From positions 62,001 to 126,000 of the forward strand of contig JAJZBI010000005.1 in assembly GCA_021798985.1 (NCBI GenBank): 64,000 nt of DNA, in the 5' to 3' direction. Below, one piece after another: positions 47,549 to 55,982 of this stretch. Every line of letters begins with the position of its first letter. Position 1 is the first letter of the stretch. Made by a program: the position numbers and the translations under genes. The notes under the pieces were generated by a model. That model made no database searches. It saw nothing but the letters and a program-made list of their open reading frames with translations, and had not been told where the DNA came from. Origin of the DNA: Actinomycetes bacterium. Lineage in GTDB: Bacteria; Actinomycetota; Acidimicrobiia; Acidimicrobiales; Bog-793.

Positions 47549-48184
47549 ATGGCTCTGCAACTTGGCGACGCAGCCCCCGACTTCACCGCTGAGTCAACGG
47601 AGGGCACGATCCACCTCTATGACTACCTCGGCGACAGCTGGGGCGTCCTGTTCTCCCACCCGAAGGACTTCACCCCGGTGTGCACCACCGAGCTCGGCGA
47701 GGTGGCCAAGCTGAAGGGCGAGTTCGACAAGCGCAACACCAAGGTCCTCGGGCTGTCGGTGGACTCGGTCGAGAGCCACAACGGCTGGGTGGGCGACATC
47801 AAAGACGCCACCGGGCATGCGCTCAACTACCCGCTCATCGGCGACCCCGACCACAAGGTCGCCGACTTGTACGGGATGATCCACCCGAACGCCAACGACA
47901 CCTTGACCGTGCGCTCGGTCTTCGTCATCGGCCCGGACAAGAAGATCAAGCTGACGATCACCTACCCGGCGAGCACGGGGCGGAACTTCCAGGAGATCCT
48001 GCGCGTGCTCGACTCGCTCCAGCTCACCTCGGGCTACCAGGTCTCCACCCCGGTCAACTGGACCGAGGGCGAGGACGTGATCATCGCACCGGCGATCTCT
48101 GACGACGACGCCAAGCAGAAGTTCCCGAAGGGCTTCCGCACGATCAAGCCGTATCTCCGCTACACGCCACAGCCCAACCGCTGA
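47549..48184 (+). CDS. 1-Cys peroxiredoxin (Prx6 type)
   Basis: 211 residues, with a perfect AGGAGG 8 bp before ATG 47549. The peroxidatic motif is HPKDFTPVCTTELG (Cys45); it is the only cysteine in the protein. The long C-terminal part (STGRNFQEILRVLDSLQLTSGYQVSTPVNW, then FRTIKPYLRYTPQP) is characteristic of the Prx6/AhpC-like 1-Cys group. It reduces hydrogen peroxide and organic peroxides; the reductant must come from elsewhere. Strong ribosome site and very regular codon use suggest high expression. A 13-bp terminator hairpin follows. Confidence 0.94.
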   Translation: MALQLGDAAPDFTAESTEGTIHLYDYLGDSWGVLFSHPKDFTPVCTTELGEVAKLKGEFDKRNTKVLGLSVDSVESHNGWVGDIKDATGHALNYPLIGDPDHKVADLYGMIHPNANDTLTVRSVFVIGPDKKIKLTITYPASTGRNFQEILRVLDSLQLTSGYQVSTPVNWTEGEDVIIAPAISDDDAKQKFPKGFRTIKPYLRYTPQPNR

Positions 48185-48200
48185 GTAGGTAGCTTCTTGG

Positions 48201-48232
48201 TTGCGCCCCCGGCCCGGCCGCCGGGGGCGCAA
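48201..48232 (+). terminator. Terminator hairpin after the peroxiredoxin gene
   Basis: TTGCGCCCCCGGC (48201-48213) pairs perfectly with GCCGGGGGCGCAA (48220-48232) around a 6-nt loop. Confidence 0.75.
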
Positions 48233-48408
48233 CCGCGCCTGGGCCCGGAGTCGCGGCGATTGCGGGGCGACGGGGGAATTCGTCACCAATAACGCGACGA
48301 CACGTCGCGCTTTGACACAGAGCGCGGTCAGACGACCGCCAGGTGGCGCAAGATCGTTGATTCTTCGCCCTTTTGCCCAGATGAACTTGCACAATCGCGA
48401 TACCACCG

Positions 48409-48427
48409 CGACCATGCGGCATGGTCG
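48409..48427. promoter_or_regulatory. 9-bp palindrome upstream of a small coiled-coil gene
   Basis: CGACCATGC-G-GCATGGTCG is a perfect palindrome centred 55 bp before the presumed start at 48473. It may be an operator, but no neighbouring regulator is an obvious partner. Confidence 0.35.
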
Positions 48428-48472
48428 ACACGCGAGCGCGGCGCCGGCAACCCTGGAGTGGGTGGTGAGGCG

Positions 48473-49015
48473 GTGAGCGAAGAGCCAGGCGAGTTGACCG
48501 AGCCGTCGCTAGCCACACCCGCACTACCGACCCCCGCGTCAAGCGGCGCGTTGCAGCGCTCGGCGGCGCTCGAGCCGACCAACGCGCTCGAGCCGCTCAG
48601 CCCTGATCGCCTTCCTGTCTCTCCGACCGGTGCGGTCGCGTCGAACACCGCCGAGGAGCTCGCGGCGATGCTCGCCCGCTCGGCGCGAGAGGTGTCGGGA
48701 TACCTCGACGCGCTGGCGCGTCGGATCGGCGAGCTCGACAGCGGGCGCGCGGACCGCTCGGACCTCGCCCGCCAGATCGAGACCTTCGCCCGCCAGTACC
48801 ACGATCGCTTCCCCGAGGTGGCAGCGATCGCCGATCGCCTCGCCAAGCTGCTGCGCCACCAGGCGCACCTCGTCGAGCGGCTGCAGTGGGCGAGCGAGCT
48901 GTTGATCGCCGGATCGGGCCGCCTCGCCGACAAGCTGGCGCCGCCCGAGGAGGGCCCGCGGGCCCGGGGAGCCGGCGAGGGCGCCGAGCCACCCGAGCGC
49001 TCAATACGCCGCTGA
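48473..49015 (+). CDS. Uncharacterised helical (coiled-coil) protein
   Basis: 180 residues from GTG 48473; GTG 48458 would add five residues. The N-terminal ~55 residues are Pro/Ala/Ser-rich and probably disordered. The rest is helical (NTAEELAAMLARSAREVSGYLDALARRIGELDS, then DLARQIETFARQYHDRFPEVAAIADRLAKLLRHQAHLVERL). No family is recognised. Codon use is strongly G/C-ending, so it is likely real. Its stop lies 6 bp from the stop of the convergent GGDEF-EAL gene. Confidence 0.6.
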   Translation: MSEEPGELTEPSLATPALPTPASSGALQRSAALEPTNALEPLSPDRLPVSPTGAVASNTAEELAAMLARSAREVSGYLDALARRIGELDSGRADRSDLARQIETFARQYHDRFPEVAAIADRLAKLLRHQAHLVERLQWASELLIAGSGRLADKLAPPEEGPRARGAGEGAEPPERSIRR

Positions 49016-49021
49016 GCTGGC

Positions 49022-51397
49022 TCAGCCGGCGCCCTCGGCGCAGCGCGTCGCCTCGGCGGCGTCCGGCGCGGCATTCTGCACGACGGCGGTCCCGATGACC
49101 GGGAGCAGCGCGACCGGTGCTGGCTCGGGGCGCAGCCACGCGCTCAGCTCGTCGCCGCTGGCCGGCGGGCTCAGCAAGTACCCCTGGGCGTAGCCGCAGC
49201 CGAGCGCGGCGAGCTCGTCGAGGGTCTCCTCGCGCTCGACGCCCTCGGCCACGACGTCGAGGCCGAGGCTGCGTCCGAGCTCGATCATCGAGCGGACGAT
49301 GGCGGCGTCATCGGGGTCCTCGTGCATCGTGGCGACGAAGGAGCGGTCGATCTTCACCTCGCGCAACGGGAGGCGGCGCAGGTGGACGAGCGAGCTGTAG
49401 CCGGTGCCGAAGTCGTCGATCGAAAGTCGCAGCCCCATCGCGTCGAGCTCGGCGAGCACGGCACCGATGCGCGTGCGCTCGGCCATCATCACCGACTCGG
49501 TGATCTCGAACATGAGGCTCGCTGGGGGCATCGCGGCGCGCTCGAGGAGCTCGGCGACCTGGAGGGGGAACTCGAGGTCCAACAAGTTGCGCGTCGAGAG
49601 GTTGACCGAGACCGAGACGTCGAGCCCTTCGGCGCGCCAGCGGGCGCACTGGGCGAGGGACTCCTCGATCACATACAGCGTGAGCGGCTTGATGAGCTCG
49701 GAGTGCTGGGCGATCGGGATGAAGTGGTCGGGGAACACCAGCCCCTCGCTCGGGTGCTGCCAGCGCACGAGGGCTTCGACCGAGCTCGTGTGGTTCGAGG
49801 AGATCTTGACCTTCGGCTGGTAGTGCACCACGAGTTCGCGCTCGGTGATGGCGCGGCGCAGCTCGGCGGCCAAGGTGAGGTGCGCCGAGTCGTTGGCGTC
49901 CTCGCGAGGGTCATAGAAGGCGCACCCGGTCTCGTTCGCCTTGGCCTGGTACATCGCGATGTCGGCGTGCTGGAGCAAGGTGTCGACGTCGCCGCCGTCG
50001 TCGGGGTACAGCGAGACGCCGATCGACGCCTCGAGTGCGATCGGCAGGCCCTGCATCATCACGGGCTGGCCGAGGGCGGCCTGGATCGCGCCGATGAGGT
50101 CGAGGACCGAGGTGCGGTCGACCACCCGCTCGAGCAGCACGGCGAACTCGTCCCCGCCGAGGCGCGCGACCATGCCCGCCTGGGCGACGGCGCGCTCGAG
50201 GCGCGAGGCGACGTGGCTGAGCACGCCGTCGCCGGTGTGGTGGCCGAGGGAGTCGTTGATGTCCTTGAAGCGGTCGAGGTCCATCAACAACACCGCACAG
50301 CGCTCGCCCCACTCGCCCCGCTCGGCATGGGCGTCGATCGCCCTGGCGATCCACTCGCGAAACAGCACCCGGTTCGGCAGGCCTGTGAGGCTGTCGTGCT
50401 GGGCCTGGTAGCGGTTGATCTCGGACTGGCAGCGCAGTGCCTCCTCGGCGGCGTGGCGCTCGGTGACGTTCTCGATCATCGCGATCGCGGCGATCGGGGC
50501 GCCGTCGCTCGAGCGCTCGAGGCACACGGTCAGATGGGCCCAGATCGCCTCGCCGTTCTTTTTGATGAAGCGCTTCTCGATCTGGTAATGGTCGCTGTCA
50601 CCGACCATCAAGGCGGCAAAGAGCTCGCGCTCGGCGCGCAGGTGGCGCGGGTGGGTGTAGGCGGTGAAGGAGAGCTCGGCGAGCTCGGCGGCGGAGTAGC
50701 CGAGCATCGCCTCGAGGGCGGGGTTGACCGAGAGCGCGCAGCCATCGGCACCGATGCGGGCGATGCCGATCGAGGCCTGCTTGAAGATCGTCTCGTAGCG
50801 CCCGAGCGCGGCGATCTCGCTCCGCTCGGCCTCGTGCCGCTCGGCGTTGCCGATCCCGGCCGAGGCGATCGCGGCGACGAGCTCGAGGATCGCCCGCTCG
50901 TCCGCTCCGAGGCGGACCTGCTGCGACGTGGAGGCCACCTGAAGCGAGCCGATCACCCGCCCCGCCACCGAAAGCGGCAGGCCGATCACCGAGGGGCCGC
51001 CCAGCCAACTGGGGTGCTCGGGGCCGGCCATGGCGTCCTCGCCGCAGGGCGCGACGAGGATCGGGTCCGTTGTGGCGTCGGGCTGGCCGAGGCGGGCAGG
51101 AGCCGTCGGGCGGCGGTCGCCGCGCAGGCGAGCGCAGCTCCCCGACGCGGCGCGCACCACGAGCTCGTCACCATCGATCAAGCTGACCGTCGCGCCGTCG
51201 GCCCCGGTGAGGCGCTGCGATGCGGTGGCGATCAGCTCCAGCACGCCATCGAGCTCGGCGCCGGCCGCCGTGATCGCCCGCTGGAGCGCGATCACGCCGT
51301 GGAGGTGATCGAGGGGGGCACCGCCGGTGGGGGCGCTCGCGCGCGCGTGACCGGTGTGTGGACGTCGAGACGTCACCTTGCCCTCGGCGTTGGTCAC
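49022..51397 (-). CDS. GAF-PAS-GGDEF-EAL cyclic-di-GMP signalling protein
   Basis: 791 residues. Order of domains: GAF (about residues 35-190), PAS (about 205-330, YETIFKQASIGIARIGADG to IEKRFIKKNGEAIWAHLTV), GGDEF (intact ARLGGDEFAVLLE near residue 412), EAL (VEALVRWQHPSEGLV near 540, with NLLDLEFPLQ, EITESVMMAE, IDDFGTGYSSL and IDRSFV). Both catalytic signatures are complete, so it may make and break cyclic di-GMP. There is no RxxD inhibitory site five residues before GGDEF. No membrane segment is seen, so it senses a cytoplasmic signal. It stands alone. Confidence 0.94.
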   Translation of the reverse strand: MTNAEGKVTSRRPHTGHARASAPTGGAPLDHLHGVIALQRAITAAGAELDGVLELIATASQRLTGADGATVSLIDGDELVVRAASGSCARLRGDRRPTAPARLGQPDATTDPILVAPCGEDAMAGPEHPSWLGGPSVIGLPLSVAGRVIGSLQVASTSQQVRLGADERAILELVAAIASAGIGNAERHEAERSEIAALGRYETIFKQASIGIARIGADGCALSVNPALEAMLGYSAAELAELSFTAYTHPRHLRAERELFAALMVGDSDHYQIEKRFIKKNGEAIWAHLTVCLERSSDGAPIAAIAMIENVTERHAAEEALRCQSEINRYQAQHDSLTGLPNRVLFREWIARAIDAHAERGEWGERCAVLLMDLDRFKDINDSLGHHTGDGVLSHVASRLERAVAQAGMVARLGGDEFAVLLERVVDRTSVLDLIGAIQAALGQPVMMQGLPIALEASIGVSLYPDDGGDVDTLLQHADIAMYQAKANETGCAFYDPREDANDSAHLTLAAELRRAITERELVVHYQPKVKISSNHTSSVEALVRWQHPSEGLVFPDHFIPIAQHSELIKPLTLYVIEESLAQCARWRAEGLDVSVSVNLSTRNLLDLEFPLQVAELLERAAMPPASLMFEITESVMMAERTRIGAVLAELDAMGLRLSIDDFGTGYSSLVHLRRLPLREVKIDRSFVATMHEDPDDAAIVRSMIELGRSLGLDVVAEGVEREETLDELAALGCGYAQGYLLSPPASGDELSAWLRPEPAPVALLPVIGTAVVQNAAPDAAEATRCAEGAG

Positions 51398-51530
51398 GAG
51401 AACTTAACGGTCCGGGGCGTCATCACCTTGAATCGACCGCGCGCCGATTGCGGCGCTGACGTGCAGCTGGCGCCCCGACGTTCCGAGCTGCCCCCCGGGC
51501 GGCGGGGAGGCCCCGGTAGGATCCAGGCTC

Positions 51531-52973
51531 GTGCGCGACCTCCCCGTCCGCCTCCTCGAGCGCCTGCGCGCGCTCCCGGGGCTCACCCAGGACGCGCTCT
51601 TGTACCTTGCCGCGGCGGCCTTCGCCGGGGCGTTGTCGCTCGGCCACGGTCTCGGCGACTACAAGGCCTGGGGCAGCATCGCCGGCTTCTGCTACCTCGC
51701 CGGAGGTCTGCTGCTTGCCGCCGTCGCGCTGCGGCACCGGCGGGTACGCCTGTCGCCGCGAGCCGTCAGCTGGTGGCGGCGCGGCGTCCTCGTGGCGCTG
51801 CTCGCCGGCGCGGTCGTGGCACCGCTGTGCGCGGAGCTCACCTGGCGCGCCGAGGCCGTGCCGGGGGTGCACGCCCAGCCCGAGGTCGCCGTGATCGAGC
51901 GCGCCGGGGACCGCGTCATCGCCGGGCAGAGCCCCTATCCCCGGCGCCCCAATTCGGTCGGCATCGCGCCGTCCAACGACGCGCGGCGCGTGGACGCCAC
52001 CGCGTTCTTCCCCTACCTGCCCGGGATGGCCGGCTTCGGGGTGCTGAACGCGCTCCACCTGCCCCGGGTGCTGCGCGACGCGCGCGTCGCCCTGGCGCTG
52101 TTCACCTTGGCGATCGCGGCGGCGGCCCTCGTCGCGAGCGGCGAGAGCCGGTCGCGGCGCGGGCGCATCGTCCAGTTCCTGGTCGTCCTGCCCTCTGGGG
52201 CGCTGCCGATGGTGACCGGCGGGGACGACCTGCCGGTACTGGCGCTGATGCTGGCCGGCCTGGTGCTCGCCAAGCGCCGCCTGCCGCTGTGCGCCGGGCT
52301 CGTCCTCGGGCTCGCCTCGAGCATGAAGTTCACGAGCTGGGTGCTCGCGTTCCTCCTCGCCTTCGCGGTCCGCGACCGCAGCGACCAGCGCGCCTGGCTG
52401 CGCTACGGGCTCGGGGTGGCGGCGATGGTGGTGCCGGCGATCGCGGTCGGCGTCGCGCTCCAGCCGCATGCCTTCATCGAGAACGTGCTGCGCTTCCCGC
52501 TCGGGCTGACCAGGATCAAGTCACCCGCCGCCAGCCCGCTGCTCGGCCAGTTCCTCGTCTCCGAGCTGCCGTCGCACAAGACGGTGATCACCGCGATCTT
52601 GCTGGTGATCGGCGCGGCGATCGCGCTCGTGATGCTGGTCCGCCGTCCGCCGCGCACGCCCGCGGGCGCGGCGGGCGCCACGGCGTTCATCATGACGCTG
52701 GCCACCGTGCTCGCCCCGGCGACGCGCTTTGGCTATTTGATCTACCCGGCCAACCTCATCGTCTGGGCGCTGCTCTTGCCGAGCCGCCCGCTCGCCGAGC
52801 AGGCGCCGGCGCGCGCCCGGCGGCACCTCGCAGCGGTCATCGCGGGGATCTTCGGGGCGCTTCAGCCGCCGTCGCCGCGCTCGGCGACCCGTAGCACGAC
52901 GGCGCTCGCGGCGCCGGTGACGCCGGGCGTCGGCGAGCTGAGGGGATCGACGAAGGCGCCCACCTCCCAGTAG
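51531..52973 (+). CDS. Polytopic membrane protein, GT87-like (DUF2029) mannosyltransferase family
   Basis: 480 residues from GTG 51531. About ten membrane helices are expected. The first extracytoplasmic loop (IERAGDRVIAGQSPYPRRPN, then FPYLPGMAGFGVLNAL) contains the acidic and Y-P motif common to GT-C/GT87 enzymes that use polyprenyl-phosphate mannose. The core segment VLPSGALPMVTGGDDLPVLALMLAGLVLAKRRL also fits. The final ~40 residues are Ser/Thr/Pro-rich and run 112 bp into the convergent gene at 52862, so the true stop may be questioned. Function in lipoglycan synthesis is an inference. Confidence 0.75.
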   Translation: MRDLPVRLLERLRALPGLTQDALLYLAAAAFAGALSLGHGLGDYKAWGSIAGFCYLAGGLLLAAVALRHRRVRLSPRAVSWWRRGVLVALLAGAVVAPLCAELTWRAEAVPGVHAQPEVAVIERAGDRVIAGQSPYPRRPNSVGIAPSNDARRVDATAFFPYLPGMAGFGVLNALHLPRVLRDARVALALFTLAIAAAALVASGESRSRRGRIVQFLVVLPSGALPMVTGGDDLPVLALMLAGLVLAKRRLPLCAGLVLGLASSMKFTSWVLAFLLAFAVRDRSDQRAWLRYGLGVAAMVVPAIAVGVALQPHAFIENVLRFPLGLTRIKSPAASPLLGQFLVSELPSHKTVITAILLVIGAAIALVMLVRRPPRTPAGAAGATAFIMTLATVLAPATRFGYLIYPANLIVWALLLPSRPLAEQAPARARRHLAAVIAGIFGALQPPSPRSATRSTTALAAPVTPGVGELRGSTKAPTSQ

Positions 52974-53554
52974 TAGCCATCGTTGCTCGCCACCTGGTCG
53001 AGCACCTCGGTGCCGAGCCCGTGGTCGGTCGGGCCGATCGAGAGCTTCGCCCAGCCGAGGCGGGGGAGCTCGTGCTCGAAGAACGAGAGCACCGCCGGTG
53101 GCGCCCCGGGCGCGGTGAGGTGCACGGCGCAGTCGTAGAGATCGATGACGCTCTTCGCGCACTGGACCGAGGTGCGCACCGAGCCCTTCGGCACGACGAG
53201 GCGGTCGAGGACGTCGCGCGGCGGCTCACCGCCGCGTTCGATCGGGGCGAGGATGGCCGTCGCCCGCTCGGCGCGCAGTGACCCACGCCCGCCCACGGGC
53301 AGGGCGGGGCGCTTCTTCGGGCTGGAGTGCGTGCCCGCAAGGGCCATTGCGGCGCCGCCCAGGCTGATCAGCGCCACGATCCCGACGACGACGAGCGCGG
53401 GCCCCCGCTTCGGCATCGCCTGGCGGGGCGGGAGGCTCGGCGCGCCGTCTTCGAAGCGTCCCCCCGGTGTGCTGGCGGCGTGGTCCTCGTCTCGCGGCGG
53501 CGCCACGTCGAGGCCGGGGGCGCCGTCGCCGCCAGGCTGGTGGGGGTCCGACAT
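52862..53554 (-). CDS. Single-pass membrane protein of unknown function
   Basis: 230 residues from ATG 53554; a longer frame to 54259 overlaps relA and is rejected. The N-terminal ~48 residues are disordered (MSDPHQPGGDGAPGLDVAPP). One helix follows (GPALVVVGIVALISLGGAAMALAG, about 50-73), then an outside domain of ~150 residues (LVVPKGSVRTSVQCAKSVIDLYDCAVHLTAPG, then VLSFFEHELPRLGWAKLS). Two cysteines in that domain may form a disulfide. No family is recognised. It converges with the GT87-like gene and diverges from relA. Confidence 0.7.
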   Translation of the reverse strand: MSDPHQPGGDGAPGLDVAPPRDEDHAASTPGGRFEDGAPSLPPRQAMPKRGPALVVVGIVALISLGGAAMALAGTHSSPKKRPALPVGGRGSLRAERATAILAPIERGGEPPRDVLDRLVVPKGSVRTSVQCAKSVIDLYDCAVHLTAPGAPPAVLSFFEHELPRLGWAKLSIGPTDHGLGTEVLDQVASNDGYYWEVGAFVDPLSSPTPGVTGAASAVVLRVAERGDGG

Positions 53555-53690
53555 CGTCGCCAGCCTACCGAGCCTTCGGCGGTGCCCTTGGTCGCCACGA
53601 CCGGCCACCGTCCCGGTCCGCTGGCCGCAAAGCGGCCGCGAGAAGGCCGCGGGCGGGGGTATCGGTGCCGGCGCGGCGCTACCCTGGGAC

Positions 53691-55982
53691 ATGGCCATCA
53701 TCGACCCGCTGCAGCCGGTAGTGGGGAGCCCCGCGGAGTCGTCGCGGGGGCGGGCCGCCCGACCGACCGAGTCGGTCGAGCCGCTGCTCGAGGAGCTCGA
53801 GCGGCACCACCCCGGCGAGGGGGCGGCGCTCGTGCGCGAGGCGCACGCGCTCGCCACCAAGGCGCACGCCGGCCAGACGCGCCGCTCGGGGGAGCCGTAC
53901 GTCACGCACTCGATCGCCGTGGCGATGATCGTCGCCGAGCTCGGGCTCGATGCCACGAGCGTCGCCGCGGCGCTCCTGCACGACGTCGTGGAGGACACCG
54001 ACATCCCGCTTGAGGAGATCGAGGAGCGCTTCGGGCCCGAGATCGCCGGGATCGTCGACGGGGTCACCAAGCTCGACCGGCTGCGCTTTTCCTCCAAGGA
54101 GGCCCAGCAGGCGGCGACGGTGCGCAAGATGCTCGTGGCGATGGCGCGGGACTGGCGGGTGCTCGTCATCAAGCTCGCCGACCGCTTGCACAACATGCGC
54201 ACGCTGTCGGTGATGCCGGAGTGGAAGCAGCACCGCATCGCCCAGCAGACCCTTGACATCTACGCGCCCCTTGCGCACCGCCTCGGCATCCAGGACGTCA
54301 AGTGGCAGCTCGAGGACCTCGCCTTCCAGGCGCTGCACCCCAAGCGCTACGGCGAGATCGCGCAGATGGTGGCGACGCGCGCCCCGCGGCGCGAGACCGA
54401 GCTCGCCCAGGTGATCGAGGTGCTCCGCGGCCGCCTGGCCGCCCTTGGGATCGAGGCCTCGGTCACCGGCCGGCCGAAGCACTTCTGGAGCATCTACGAG
54501 AAGATGGTGGTGCGCGGCAAGGAGTTCGACGAGATCTACGACCTCGTCGGCATCCGCATCATCGTCGAGGCGGAGAAGGACTGCTGGGCCGCCCTCGGCT
54601 CGGTGCACGCGCTCTGGCCACCCGTCCAGGGCCGCTTCAAGGACTACATCAACTCCCCGAAGTTCAACCTCTACCAGTCGCTGCACACGACGGTCGTCGG
54701 CCCCCAGGGCAAGCCGCTCGAGATCCAGATCCGGACCCAGGAGATGCACCGGCGCGCCGAGTACGGCATCGCCGCGCACTGGGGCTACAAGGAGGACCAG
54801 GCCCAGGGGCGCCGGGGCGGCGCGGCGCGCACCGCCGAGGACATCGCCTGGATCCAGCGGATGGTCGACTTCGAGCGCGAGACGCCGGACCCGATCGAGT
54901 TCTTGGAGACCTTGAAGCTCGACCTCGAACAGGACGAGGTCTACGTCTTCACCCCAAAGGGCGAGATCGTCACCTTGCCGACGCACTCGACGCCCGTCGA
55001 CTTCGCGTACGCCATCCATACCGAGGTCGGCCACCGCTGCGTCGGGGCGCGGGTGAACGGCCGCCTCGTGCCGCTCGAGGCCAAGCTGCAGTCCGGCGAC
55101 ACCGTCGAGATCTTCACCTCCAAGGTGCCCTCGGCCGGGCCGTCGCGGGACTGGCTGAAGATCGTCGTCACCCCCCGCGCGCGCAACAAGATCCGCCAGT
55201 GGTTCTCCCGCGAGCGGCGCGAGGACGCGATCGAGTCCGGCCGCGAGGAGCTGACCCGCGAGATGCGCCGGGAGGGCCTCCCGGTGCAAAAGCTCGCCGG
55301 CTCCCAGGCCCTCATCGACGTCGCCGCGGCGCTCGGCTTCTCGGACCTCGAGGCCCTGCACGCGGCGATCGGGGAGGGGCACTGCTCGCCCGGAAGCGTG
55401 GTCCAGCGCATCCGCCGGGCGCTGTCAGGCGGCGAGGTTCAGCTGCCGACGACGGCGCTGCCGACGAGGCGGCCGACCACGCGCAAGCCCGGCGAGGCCG
55501 GCGTGTACGTCGAGGGCCTCGACGACGTGATGGTGCGGCTGTCGCGCTGTTGCACTCCGGTGCCAGGAGATCCGATCATCGGCTTCATCACCCGGGGCCG
55601 CGGCGTCTCGGTGCACCGCCAGGACTGCGTCAACGCGCTGACGCTGTCGGGCGAAGAGCGCGAGCGCCTGATCGAGGTGGAGTGGGACGAGCAGCGTGGC
55701 GGGGGTGTCTTTGTCGCCGGGGTCGAGGTGAAGGCGATCGACCGCAGCCAGCTGCTCGCGGATGTCGCCCGGGTGCTCGCCGAGCACCACGTCGGCATCG
55801 TCGCCTCGTCGTCTCAGGCGACGGCGGATAGGGTGGCGCGCATGCGATTTGAGTGCGAGCTCGCCGATGCCGCGCACCTCGAGTCGGTGCTCAGCTCGTT
55901 GCGCCACCTCGAGGGCGTCTACGACGCCTACCGGCTCTTGCCTGGCAAGCACCACGACGGCGCTCGCCACCAGAGGCGGTGA
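53691..55982 (+). CDS. relA: Bifunctional (p)ppGpp synthetase/hydrolase, RelA/SpoT family
   Basis: 763 residues from ATG 53691. The N-terminal HD hydrolase domain is intact (THSIAVAMIVAELG and LLHDVVEDTDIPLEEIE with the HD pair near residue 96; LADRLHNMRTL). The synthetase domain includes EFDEIYDLVGIRIIV, FKDYINSPKFNLYQSLHTTVVGPQGKPLEIQIRT. TGS (DEVYVFTPKGEIVTLPTHSTPVDFAYAIHTEVG), helical and C-terminal ACT domains complete the long form. It controls the stringent response. Its stop overlaps the hisS start (GTGA). Confidence 0.95.
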   Translation: MAIIDPLQPVVGSPAESSRGRAARPTESVEPLLEELERHHPGEGAALVREAHALATKAHAGQTRRSGEPYVTHSIAVAMIVAELGLDATSVAAALLHDVVEDTDIPLEEIEERFGPEIAGIVDGVTKLDRLRFSSKEAQQAATVRKMLVAMARDWRVLVIKLADRLHNMRTLSVMPEWKQHRIAQQTLDIYAPLAHRLGIQDVKWQLEDLAFQALHPKRYGEIAQMVATRAPRRETELAQVIEVLRGRLAALGIEASVTGRPKHFWSIYEKMVVRGKEFDEIYDLVGIRIIVEAEKDCWAALGSVHALWPPVQGRFKDYINSPKFNLYQSLHTTVVGPQGKPLEIQIRTQEMHRRAEYGIAAHWGYKEDQAQGRRGGAARTAEDIAWIQRMVDFERETPDPIEFLETLKLDLEQDEVYVFTPKGEIVTLPTHSTPVDFAYAIHTEVGHRCVGARVNGRLVPLEAKLQSGDTVEIFTSKVPSAGPSRDWLKIVVTPRARNKIRQWFSRERREDAIESGREELTREMRREGLPVQKLAGSQALIDVAAALGFSDLEALHAAIGEGHCSPGSVVQRIRRALSGGEVQLPTTALPTRRPTTRKPGEAGVYVEGLDDVMVRLSRCCTPVPGDPIIGFITRGRGVSVHRQDCVNALTLSGEERERLIEVEWDEQRGGGVFVAGVEVKAIDRSQLLADVARVLAEHHVGIVASSSQATADRVARMRFECELADAAHLESVLSSLRHLEGVYDAYRLLPGKHHDGARHQRR

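Noticed and set aside
49322-52894. 1190-residue plus-strand ORF
   Set aside because: Antisense to the GGDEF-EAL protein and then an alternate frame of the GT87-like gene; no motifs of its own.
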